Of a stretch of 6,582 nt of DNA, positions 1 through 6,165 are shown piece after piece (position 1 is the stretch's first letter; each line of letters opens with the position of its first letter). A program made the position numbers and the translations under genes. Below the pieces are notes generated by a model that was not told where the DNA came from, did no database searches, and was given only the letters and a program-made list of their open reading frames with translations. Source of the DNA: JBGPGW01 sp046349515 (GTDB lineage Bacteria; Pseudomonadota; Alphaproteobacteria; CADEGL01). The DNA lies in the NCBI GenBank assembly GCA_046349515.1, contig JAXMCE010000034.1, forward strand, positions 1 to 6,582, read 5' to 3'.

Positions 1-1330
1 TATTGAGGAGATCGTTCGGCAGCCAATCGGCACAATCCGTTGCCTGAGCGACCTGAAGCGGCGTCCGGCCGGCCATGGTCGCAGTGATCTCGGCGCCTGC
101 GATGCCATCGCGCCAGCTGGCATTCTCTTGGCGCAAAACACCGAGACCGTCGAGCACCCCCCGCGCGCGCAGCGTCCGCCCGCCACGCCACCACGGCCGC
201 ATGACACTGCGGTAGCGGCCGTAGCCCGCGAAAATCTCATCCCCCCCTTCACCCGACAGAATGACCTTGACTTGCCCGGCGGCGGCAGCTCCCAGCTTGT
301 AGGTCGGCAGAACGGCATAATCGGCCACCGGATCATCGAGAGAGGCCGCGACCTCGGGCAAGAGGCTCCAAAAGTCTTGGGCGGTGAACGGGATCTCGAC
401 ATGCTCAGCGCCGAAGGAACGCGCGAGCGCGCGGGCATGGCTCCGCTCGTCATGGACGCTTGCGTCGGGAAATCCCGCCGTAAACGCGACGACCGGCCGC
501 TCATTCAGCCGCGCCATCATGGCCAGCACGACGGAGGAGTCGATACCGCCGGAGAGAAACATGCCGTAGGGCACGTCCGAGCGCTGGTGAATCCGCACGC
601 TGTCCTCAAGGATACGATCGAGTTGGGCCAGCGCGTCATCGTCGGACATCGAGAGCGGGCCGCCGCTCGGAAGGGCGGAAACACGGCGGCGCTCGACGAT
701 GCGCCCGTCCGAGACCACCACCATCTCCCCCGGCAACAGACGCTCGATGCCTTCGAACACGGTCGCTCGGCCGGTCGTGAACTGAAGCTGGAGAAGCTCC
801 GTGCGCCGCGCCGCCTGCACGCGTGGTGCGGCAAGACCCGCCGCAAGAATCGCGTGGGGCTCTGATGCGAAGACGAAGCCGCGGGCGGTCTCGGCATAGT
901 AAAGCGGCTTGATGCCGAAGGGGTCGCGCACGAGGGCGAGACGCCGTCGGTGCGGGTCGTGAAGTGCGATTGCATACATGCCGCGCAAGTGCTGCGCGAA
1001 ATCGAGGCCGTGGCGCTCATAGAGGTGCAGCGGCGACTCGCAGTCGGATCCTGTTTGGTAATTGACATCCGGATCGGCGGCCCGCAACTCGACATAGTTG
1101 TAGATTTCGGCGTTCGCGACGAGGGCCGTGCCGTCCCGCCAGTACAGCGGCTGATCGCCCGTCCGGAGGTCGATGATGGCCAGCCGCGTCTGGATCATGC
1201 CAAGGTTGCCCGAGACATGCCGGCCGTGCCCGTCCGGACCGCGGTGGCTCAAGGCGGCCGCAAGCCGATCGAGCAGATTTCCATCGGGGATTTGGCCTTC
1301 CGACACCATGAGGCCAGCGATCCCGCACAT
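1..1330 (-). CDS. Glutamine-hydrolysing asparagine synthase-like amidotransferase (3' end outside window)
   Basis: Probable class II glutamine amidotransferase of the AsnB family. The N-terminal domain releases ammonia from glutamine, and the C-terminal ATP-pyrophosphatase domain adenylates a carboxylate (classically aspartate) and amidates it. The visible 443 residues start MCGIAG, so Cys2 is the exposed nucleophile after Met removal. Arg49 (RLAIID), Asn73-Ala74-Glu75 (NAEIYN), Asp96 (SDCE) and RDPFGIKPLYY (135-145) complete the glutaminase domain. The synthetase domain shows the PP-loop SGGIDSS (260-266) and SGEGGDEIFAGY (359-370). Family members are about 580-650 residues, so roughly 150-200 residues lie beyond the left edge. 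The ATG shares one base with the upstream transferase stop (TGATG), which suggests coupled translation; no strong Shine-Dalgarno is visible. Position 74 is Ala where most relatives have Gly. Because it follows four glycosyltransferase genes, it may amidate a sugar acid, as proposed for AsnB-like proteins in polysaccharide loci. Ordinary asparagine synthesis is the alternative. The family call is firm; the substrate is inference. Confidence 0.93.
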   Translation of the reverse strand, partial: MCGIAGLMVSEGQIPDGNLLDRLAAALSHRGPDGHGRHVSGNLGMIQTRLAIIDLRTGDQPLYWRDGTALVANAEIYNYVELRAADPDVNYQTGSDCESPLHLYERHGLDFAQHLRGMYAIALHDPHRRRLALVRDPFGIKPLYYAETARGFVFASEPHAILAAGLAAPRVQAARRTELLQLQFTTGRATVFEGIERLLPGEMVVVSDGRIVERRRVSALPSGGPLSMSDDDALAQLDRILEDSVRIHQRSDVPYGMFLSGGIDSSVVLAMMARLNERPVVAFTAGFPDASVHDERSHARALARSFGAEHVEIPFTAQDFWSLLPEVAASLDDPVADYAVLPTYKLGAAAAGQVKVILSGEGGDEIFAGYGRYRSVMRPWWRGGRTLRARGVLDGLGVLRQENASWRDGIAGAEITATMAGRTPLQVAQATDCADWLPNDLLN

Positions 1331-2352
1331 CAGTGGATAACCCGCGAGAAAAAGTCGAGGTACTGTCTCACGACGGCCGCCTCGGTGAATTCGGCATCGA
1401 AGGCCCGCCAACCACCGTCGACAAGGTGCGTCGCGAGCCCGCGATCGTCGATGATACGCTCGATGGCCTTCGCAAGCGAAACCGCATCGTCGATGGGAAC
1501 GATCAGGCCGTTGTCCCCGTCGCGGATGAGGGCGAGCGGACCCGCGCTCGCCGCGGCAATCACCGGGCGGTGATGCGCCCATCCCTCGATCACGACATTG
1601 CCGAGGGGCTCATGCCGCGAGGGGCAGACCAGCATATCTGCGGCAGCAAGGAGAGCGGGCACGTCCTCGCGCCAGCCAATGAAACGCAGCCGCTCGCCGA
1701 CACCGAGCGATGCCGCCTGGGCTTCAAGGCTGGCTTTCTCGGGCCCCTCCCCCGCGATCCACAGCCAGAGCCTCGGCACGTCGCGAAGCGCGGCAATCAA
1801 GATGTCGAACGCCTTGTTCTCATGGAGCCGCCCCAGCGCCAATGCGAGTGGAACACCATCGGGGGTCGAGAACATGGCGCGCGGAAGGGCCGCCAACGGC
1901 TGGGAATCGACAAAATTCGGAAGGTAATGGGCGCGCTCCGCTGGCCAGCCGCTCTCCGTCAGGTATTTCACGATGTCCCGCGTATTGCCGACCAAGTGGT
2001 CGCAATGCCGATAATGCTTCACGTCATAATACCCGCCCAGCCGCGCAATATGAACGAAGCCATCGCGCGGACAGAAGCGCGTCGCGCGGCTCATCCAGGT
2101 CAGCACGATGTCTGGCCGGAAGCGGCGCACTTCGCGCTGAAAGGCCCGCCGCGTCGAGAGGTCGAGCATGCTACCGAATGACAACTCCACCGGATCGATA
2201 CCCGCCTTGCGCAGCCGCTGGGCCCGCCCGGCATTGCGCCGAATGAGAACACGCTGAGTGAGGCCGGCACGCGCGAGGGCCGGCACCAGCCGCTCGAAGA
2301 ACGCCTCGGCGCCGCCATGCGGCGCGCCGGCCATCGCCTGGAGTACCCGCAT
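1330..2352 (-). CDS. GT4-family glycosyltransferase (classical EX7E type)
   Basis: Retaining GT-B glycosyltransferase of about 340 residues, expected to move a sugar from a nucleotide donor onto a lipid-linked or core glycan at the cytoplasmic face of the inner membrane. The N-terminal Rossmann half begins with the strand MRVLQAMAG followed by HGGAE (12-16), the usual acceptor-side glycine loop. The C-terminal half has GRLHENKAFD (174-183, donor-phosphate lysine at 180), GEGPE (201-205), FIGWREDV and a full EX7E motif, Glu248 to Glu256 in EPLGNVVIE. It has no signal peptide or membrane segment. ATG at 2352 was chosen because it begins the first beta strand; an in-frame GTG lies one codon upstream at 2355. 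It sits 41 bp downstream of the GT2 gene and its TGA overlaps the amidotransferase ATG by one base. It resembles rhizobial lipopolysaccharide-core transferases of the LpsE/LpsB kind, but donor and acceptor cannot be assigned from sequence. Confidence 0.93.
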   Translation of the reverse strand: MRVLQAMAGAPHGGAEAFFERLVPALARAGLTQRVLIRRNAGRAQRLRKAGIDPVELSFGSMLDLSTRRAFQREVRRFRPDIVLTWMSRATRFCPRDGFVHIARLGGYYDVKHYRHCDHLVGNTRDIVKYLTESGWPAERAHYLPNFVDSQPLAALPRAMFSTPDGVPLALALGRLHENKAFDILIAALRDVPRLWLWIAGEGPEKASLEAQAASLGVGERLRFIGWREDVPALLAAADMLVCPSRHEPLGNVVIEGWAHHRPVIAAASAGPLALIRDGDNGLIVPIDDAVSLAKAIERIIDDRGLATHLVDGGWRAFDAEFTEAAVVRQYLDFFSRVIH

Positions 2353-2354
2353 CA

Positions 2355-2359
2355 CCCTC
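2355..2359 (-). promoter_or_regulatory. Ribosome binding site of the second GT4 gene
   Basis: The coding strand reads GAGCGAGGGTG just before the ATG at 2352, giving GAGGG at 2359-2355. The 2-3 nt spacer is short, but this is the only purine-rich stretch in the 41-bp gap 2353-2393. That gap holds no terminator-like hairpin, so transcription probably continues from the GT2 gene. If GTG at 2355 were the start, the Shine-Dalgarno would abut it, which argues for ATG 2352. Confidence 0.45.
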
Positions 2360-2393
2360 GCTCAGCAAACGCGGTCGATCGGCCGCACGCTGC

Positions 2394-3149
2394 TCATTCC
2401 CGTTCCAACTTGGCCTTGAGGAAGGACAGTAACGGGTACAATCCAGCAAAGAGCGCGATGAGAAAGCCATACCCCCCTTCGCGGTAGCCCTTTCGACGGA
2501 CATAGCATTTGTAGAACCGCGAGAAGAGGCGCCGGAGATTGGGGCCGAAACTGCCGATCTCCCCGCTCGCGCGGAGATCCTTCGCGCGTGCCGAGGTGTA
2601 GCGGTCAAGCCGCGCGATCATATCCGAGATGTCCCGGTCGACATAATGCGCGATCGGCTTCGAGAGCCACTGACGCTCGCCGGACATGTCGATGCGTGGA
2701 TGGACGCGCTGGTCGCCCCAGCGCTTGGCGCCGCGCGAAAAGAGGCAGGCCTTGGCAGCGGTCCCCCAGGAGGCACCCCACCCATGGCGCACGAGCCGAT
2801 CGCCGATATAGTTGTCGACGGGCACGAGGAAATATCCAGCCGGCGCCGTCGCAATGCGTTCCCGAATTTCGGCAGCAAGTTCCGCCGATACGCGCTCATC
2901 GGCATCGATCTCAAAGATCCAATCGCCGGAGCAGGCCTCGATGCCAGCCATGCGGCGTGGCCCTTCGATTTCCCACGCTCCCTCAACGATCTTCGCGGGA
3001 AACCGCTCGACAGCCGACCGCGACCCGTCCGTGCATCGATCGAGAACGACGACGATTTCATCGGCGAATGATACGGACCCGAGGCACGCCGGAAGCTCCG
3101 CTTCCTCATTGTGAGCGACGATCAAGGCGGACAGGCGCGGGCCGGTCAT
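2394..3149 (-). CDS. GT2-family glycosyltransferase, WaaE/LgtF (KdtX)-like
   Basis: Inverting GT-A glycosyltransferase of 251 residues, most like the WaaE/KdtX/LgtF group that adds a beta-linked glucose to the inner core of lipopolysaccharide. The fold opens with LSALIVAHNEE (6-16). It continues with EIVVVLDRCTDGS (31-43) and GDWIFEIDADERV (75-87); within the latter, Asp82-Ala-Asp84 is the metal- and nucleotide-binding DXD. The C-terminus carries the group's typical basic segment plus hydrophobic stretch: RRKGYREGG (218-226) then a roughly 18-residue apolar run before LKAKLERE, probably a membrane anchor. Its ATG overlaps the heptosyltransferase TGA as ATGA (3149-3146). In-frame TTG (3176) and ATG (3167) starts would overlap that gene by 22-31 bp and add residues outside the fold, so 3149 is preferred; a weak GGGA lies 9 nt upstream. 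Family is clear; glucose as donor is inference from the group. Confidence 0.92.
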   Translation of the reverse strand: MTGPRLSALIVAHNEEAELPACLGSVSFADEIVVVLDRCTDGSRSAVERFPAKIVEGAWEIEGPRRMAGIEACSGDWIFEIDADERVSAELAAEIRERIATAPAGYFLVPVDNYIGDRLVRHGWGASWGTAAKACLFSRGAKRWGDQRVHPRIDMSGERQWLSKPIAHYVDRDISDMIARLDRYTSARAKDLRASGEIGSFGPNLRRLFSRFYKCYVRRKGYREGGYGFLIALFAGLYPLLSFLKAKLERE

Positions 3150-4111
3150 GCCGCGCGGTCCCGGCATCGGCGCCAAAGCTCGTGCGCCGCCGATGCTGCC
3201 GCATCGACCGTGAGGCTCCCCATGAGCGTCCCCGTCGTGCGGTGGTCGTAGCCCGGCCGGGACGTCAATTCTTCGATCGATTCAGGAGTCCGCACGACGG
3301 CGCAGTGCGGGCCCCAGGGTCCGTAGACTTCGTCCCTGCTGGGCCCGAAGAGGCCGAGCGTCGGCGCGCCGGCCGCAGCGGCCAGGTGCATCGTCCCGGA
3401 ATCGTTGCCGACATAGAACGCACAGCGCCGAAGGCAGAGATAGGCCGTGAGCAAATCGACGCGGCCCATGAGATCGATCAGCCGATCGTGATGGACCGCG
3501 AGGCGGATATCTTCGGCCTGGCGTCGCTCGGACGCTGCGCCGAACAGCGCAACGCGGGCGCCGGGCAAGATGCCACCCGGCCCGGTGAGGCGGGACACAA
3601 GCTCGCCGAAACGATGAGATGGCCACTCCTTGCCTCGCCAGTTCGCGGCCGGTCCCACGCCAAGGATAGGTGTCGTGCGCGCAATGAGGCTTTCCGCCTG
3701 CTGCCAATGTTCGGGCGCGGTCCAGAGCTTGGGTGCCCGTGGCTCGGACAGCCCCACCACCCGGGCCAGTTCCTCGACCATGTGCATGCCGCCAACGTTC
3801 GAGCGTTTCACGAAGCGCTCGCCGCACATCAAACCGTAGGCGACGGCCGAACCGCGGAGATCGACCACCGCCTGCCACGCATGGGGCGCGCATTGCGCCC
3901 AGAGTCCGAGCCAATGTCGGCTCCAGGATTGCTTCGTCAGGACGATCACCCGTTCGAGCCGCGGCACGGCGCTGAACAGGGGCGCTGCGACCGGACCACA
4001 AGCAATGGTGAACCGTGCATCCGGAAAGCGGTCGATGAGCCAGGACAAGACGCCGGTCGACAGGATGGCGTCGCCAATGCGCGTGGAGGTGATGAAGAGG
4101 ACCCGCTTCAC
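3146..4111 (-). CDS. GT9-family heptosyltransferase-like protein (WaaC/WaaF/RfaQ type)
   Basis: GT-B enzyme of 321 residues in family GT9, whose characterised members move L-glycero-D-manno-heptose from ADP-heptose to the lipopolysaccharide inner core. Numbered from the GTG start, TRIGDAILSTG (10-20) includes Asp14, the position of the catalytic base. GVGPAANWRGKEWP (151-164) contains Lys161, NDSGTMHLAAA (236-246) supplies Asp237 and His242 for nucleotide binding, and LGLFGPS (252-258) closes the site. All signature residues are present. The GTG at 4111 overlaps the upstream TGA as GTGA and has GAGG seven bases upstream; an in-frame start at 4147 would add 12 non-homologous residues. It overlaps the following GT2 gene by four bases. 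Many alphaproteobacterial cores lack heptose, so the real donor could be another sugar. The family is certain; the donor is not. Confidence 0.93.
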   Translation of the reverse strand: MKRVLFITSTRIGDAILSTGVLSWLIDRFPDARFTIACGPVAAPLFSAVPRLERVIVLTKQSWSRHWLGLWAQCAPHAWQAVVDLRGSAVAYGLMCGERFVKRSNVGGMHMVEELARVVGLSEPRAPKLWTAPEHWQQAESLIARTTPILGVGPAANWRGKEWPSHRFGELVSRLTGPGGILPGARVALFGAASERRQAEDIRLAVHHDRLIDLMGRVDLLTAYLCLRRCAFYVGNDSGTMHLAAAAGAPTLGLFGPSRDEVYGPWGPHCAVVRTPESIEELTSRPGYDHRTTGTLMGSLTVDAAASAAHELWRRCRDRAA

Positions 4112-5133
4112 CAATGAACCTCGAATTCGGCCGCCACTTCGTCCCACCGACGGCCAAGTTGGGTCGTCCGCGCCGAAAGACTCATGCGCTCGAAGGTCGC
4201 ATTATCGTTCAAGAGGCGAAGCGCTGCATTGGCGAATGCATCCTCGTCGCCCGCGACGAACCCGGTCGTCCCCGCAATGAGGCGTTCGCGCGCCGCCCCC
4301 TTGGGCCGCACCACGGCCGGCAGGCCGCAGGACTGCGATTCCGCGATGCTGAAAGCGTACATGTCGGACTCATGTCCCGGGTGGAGGTGGACGCGCGCCT
4401 GCCGGAAGGTTTCGGCCAATTCAGGATCCGCCGGCGGCCGCCTCACAACGATGCGGTCGTCTTTCGCGGTTCCGAGCCGCTCGACCAGCGCACGGAACGC
4501 GGGATCGAACGGCTCGCCCCGCTGCGCCTTTTCGAGCGCAGCAGAATAGACATGCAGCTCCGCTTGCGGCGCGATCGCGTGAATGGTCCCTCGCCACACG
4601 TCGAGAAGCCAATCGAGACCGTGGAGCGGATGGGCGGTGACGATCGCGCGGGGCGGATCGGCGGGTCTATTCGCCTCGACCGCGAGGAAGGGGGGGCGCA
4701 ATCCCGGCGTCAGGATCGCCGCCCGGAGCTTGTCCTCGTTGTCATGGCTTTCGACATGGGACCGCGACAGAAACAAGAGAACAGGCTTCCAGCGCTCCAG
4801 ATAGGCGCGATTGCGGGCATGCCCCAAGTAGTCAGGCGCGCCCGTGATCCAGAGAAACCGGCGCTTTGCCTTGGCCACCACACCCAGGAGCTCCGGCTTG
4901 CGAAATGCAACGAGGATGTCGGTCTCCGCCGGACGCGGTGTATGCCAAGGGTGCCAGTTGGCGCCTTCAATCGTCGCCGGTGCGAGACAACGATTGAAAA
5001 CCTCGACGACATGGCCCGAGCGGGCCAGCGCGCCCGGCAGGCTCGCCAAGGCCTTCTCAGGTCCGCCGAGCGGCTCCGTGGCCGGTGTATTGCCGTCGAA
5101 CGGAATGCTGTCGTCGACGAAGGTCACGCGCAT
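4108..5133 (-). CDS. GT4-like GT-B glycosyltransferase with a DX7E variant motif
   Basis: First gene of the leftward operon, 341 residues. It starts MRVTFVDDSIPFDG and has an early glycine loop PLGGPEKAL (21-29), as in GT-B acceptor domains. The C-terminal domain has TAHPLHGLDWLLDVW (166-180), corresponding to the S-x-P-x-RGL-D-x-LL segment of the GT4 group that lacks the usual GRLxxxK loop. It then has HPGHESDMYAFSIAESQSCG (251-270). Aligned on the second Glu (265), the first acidic residue of EX7E is Asp257, not Glu. RPKGA (277-281) and GTTGFVAG (288-295) follow as expected. The start at 5133 is chosen because the beta strand begins there; the frame stays open back to 5439, but that part crosses ygfZ and shows no homology. 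Upstream sequence gives no clear Shine-Dalgarno. It ends in a GTGA overlap with the heptosyltransferase gene. A transferase in surface-glycan assembly is likely; the sugar is unknown. Confidence 0.88.
   Translation of the reverse strand: MRVTFVDDSIPFDGNTPATEPLGGPEKALASLPGALARSGHVVEVFNRCLAPATIEGANWHPWHTPRPAETDILVAFRKPELLGVVAKAKRRFLWITGAPDYLGHARNRAYLERWKPVLLFLSRSHVESHDNEDKLRAAILTPGLRPPFLAVEANRPADPPRAIVTAHPLHGLDWLLDVWRGTIHAIAPQAELHVYSAALEKAQRGEPFDPAFRALVERLGTAKDDRIVVRRPPADPELAETFRQARVHLHPGHESDMYAFSIAESQSCGLPAVVRPKGAARERLIAGTTGFVAGDEDAFANAALRLLNDNATFERMSLSARTTQLGRRWDEVAAEFEVHW
4119..4122 (-). promoter_or_regulatory. Ribosome binding site deciding the GTG start of the GT9 gene
   Basis: The coding strand reads GAGG at 4122-4119, then a seven-base spacer, then GTG at 4111. 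The site lies inside the last codons of the preceding transferase. Its good spacing, together with the GTGA stop-start overlap, fixes the GT9 start at the GTG rather than the in-frame start further upstream. Confidence 0.6.
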
Positions 5134-5277
5134 GGCGCGACTTTTACCGTGGCATGCCGCCTCGCGCCAGCCGGATCGTCGCGGGGACGGCCGCACCGCG
5201 CGGCCTCGCCCCGAGGGACTTGCCAGGGCGGGTGTTGCTAACCATTTTCGTTGAGACACCGCATTGGGCTGCCGGCC
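5134..5277. promoter_or_regulatory. Divergent intergenic region between the glycan operon and ygfZ
   Basis: This 144-bp stretch is the only sizeable non-coding gap, and both flanking transcription units must start in or near it. For ygfZ, TTGCCA (5220-5225) followed 17 bp later by CATTTT (5243-5248) is a weak sigma-70-like pair. For the leftward operon, CTGGCG (5170-5165) and TAAAAG (5146-5141) with an 18-bp spacer is a weak candidate; it would put transcription start almost on the ATG at 5133. Neither is close to consensus. That a promoter lies here is inferred mainly from gene layout; the exact elements are guesses. Confidence 0.4.
5182..5213. repeat. GC-rich imperfect inverted repeat in the divergent region
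   Basis: The inner arms GGCCGC (5189-5194) and GCGGCC (5200-5205) pair perfectly around a five-base loop. The outer arms CGGGG (5182-5186) and CCCCG (5209-5213) pair beyond a small internal loop (AC opposite TCG), giving 11 base pairs in all. No T-run follows on either strand, so it is not a canonical intrinsic terminator. It could be an operator, a 5' leader hairpin of one of the divergent transcripts, or a chance product of GC-rich DNA. Confidence 0.45.
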
Positions 5278-6165
5278 ATGGCTTGGTTTGCATTTTTGGC
5301 ATCGCGAGGTTTGATCGCCCTCTCCGGCGAGGATGCGCGAAGCTTCCTCCAGGGTCTCGTGTCGAACGATGTCGAGAAGGTGGCGGCGGGTCGCGCCATC
5401 TATGCGGCGCTGCTGACCCCCCAGGGCAAGTATCTCCATGATTTCTTCGTTGCCGAAGCGAACGGCAGATTACTCATCGACGCGGAAACCGCCCGGCTCG
5501 CGGATCTCGAGCGTCGGCTGACGCTCTATCGTCTCAGGGCCAAGGTCACGATCGAACGGGTCGAGGGCCATGTGGTCGCAGCTCTCTGGGGAGAGAATGC
5601 GCCCCGCACACTCACGCTTCCAAGCGACGCGGGCCGCGAAAAGCCGCTCGGACGCGGCATCGCCTTCGCGGATCCGCGCCTCCCACACCTTGGTCTCCGC
5701 GCGATCCTCCCCCAAGACGAAGCCGAGGCGACGCTGAGCCGACTGGGCTTCACCCGGACCGAGGCCAGTGCCTACGACAGGCATCGGCTGGCCATCGGCG
5801 TCCCTGACGGCAGCCGCGACCTCGAGGTCGAGAAGTCGACCCTGCTCGAGTCGAATTTCGAGGAACTCCACGGCGTCGATTTCGACAAGGGCTGCTACGT
5901 CGGGCAGGAACTGACCGCGCGCACGAAGTATCGTGGCCTCGTCAAGAAGCGCCTCTTTCCCGTGACGCTCGACGGACCCGCCCCTGCGCCTGGCACGCCC
6001 GTCACCCTCGACGGTGGAGACATCGGCGACATGCGGAGCGCCGCGGACGGATACGGCCTTGCCCTCTTGCGCCTTGATTGCATCGAAAATGCCCTCAAAG
6101 GCGACCGTGTCCTCCTCGCCGGCGGCGTGCGGCTTCGACCAACTCGGCCGGATTGGATGAGTTAG
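5278..6165 (+). CDS. ygfZ: Folate-binding protein YgfZ (Fe-S cluster maintenance)
   Basis: Cytosolic tetrahydrofolate-binding protein related to the GcvT glycine-cleavage T protein. In E. coli YgfZ supports assembly or repair of Fe-S enzymes such as MiaB. The 295-residue product opens with SRGLIALSGEDARSFLQG (9-26) and LVSNDV (27-32), then LLTPQGKYLHDFFV (45-58). It carries the diagnostic KGCYVGQE (204-211) with the essential Cys206, followed by LTARTKYRG (212-220) and the beta-barrel C-terminal domain. Length is slightly below the E. coli protein (about 326) and usual for alphaproteobacteria. ATG 5278 is chosen because the conserved region begins a few residues later; an in-frame TTG at 5251 would add nine residues without family character. 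Only a weak GGG (5266-5268) precedes the ATG. It is transcribed away from the glycan operon and converges on ppdK, overlapping stop codons by four bases. No functional link to either neighbour is apparent. Confidence 0.94.
   Translation: MAWFAFLASRGLIALSGEDARSFLQGLVSNDVEKVAAGRAIYAALLTPQGKYLHDFFVAEANGRLLIDAETARLADLERRLTLYRLRAKVTIERVEGHVVAALWGENAPRTLTLPSDAGREKPLGRGIAFADPRLPHLGLRAILPQDEAEATLSRLGFTRTEASAYDRHRLAIGVPDGSRDLEVEKSTLLESNFEELHGVDFDKGCYVGQELTARTKYRGLVKKRLFPVTLDGPAPAPGTPVTLDGGDIGDMRSAADGYGLALLRLDCIENALKGDRVLLAGGVRLRPTRPDWMS

Noticed and set aside
241..247. A seven-base G tract (coding strand) in the amidotransferase GEGGDE codons, with a seven-base C tract (coding strand) at 4690-4696 in the first GT gene, as possible phase-variation sites
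   Set aside because: Tracts of six also occur in ygfZ and elsewhere in the window. The codons encode conserved glycines or prolines, and seven is short for a contingency tract. Chance in GC-rich DNA is more likely.
128..865. A 245-residue plus-strand frame antisense to the amidotransferase
   Set aside because: The opposite strand encodes an unmistakable AsnB-family protein; this frame has low-complexity charged composition and no family resemblance.
1333..2181. A 282-residue plus-strand frame antisense to the second GT4 gene
   Set aside because: It is a compositional shadow of a clear EX7E glycosyltransferase, with no domain and no supporting ribosome binding site.
3150..3176. Alternative upstream starts (TTG 3176, ATG 3167) for the GT2 gene
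   Set aside because: They add residues outside the GT-A fold and deepen the overlap with the GT9 gene, while the ATGA overlap at 3149 matches the pattern of the other junctions.
2588..4117. A 509-residue open frame on the plus strand, antisense to the GT9 and GT2 genes
   Set aside because: Its translation is rich in Arg, Pro and His with no recognisable domain, and it is the mirror of two well-conserved genes. Long antisense frames are expected in GC-rich DNA.
5142..5170. A sigma-54-like element in the divergent region (plus-strand TGGCATG)
   Set aside because: The -12 TTGC half is missing at the required distance.
5134..5439. Upstream extension of the lead glycosyltransferase by 102 residues
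   Set aside because: The frame is open back to 5439, but this part is antisense to ygfZ and crosses the intergenic region with no homology. The GT-B fold begins at the ATG at 5133.
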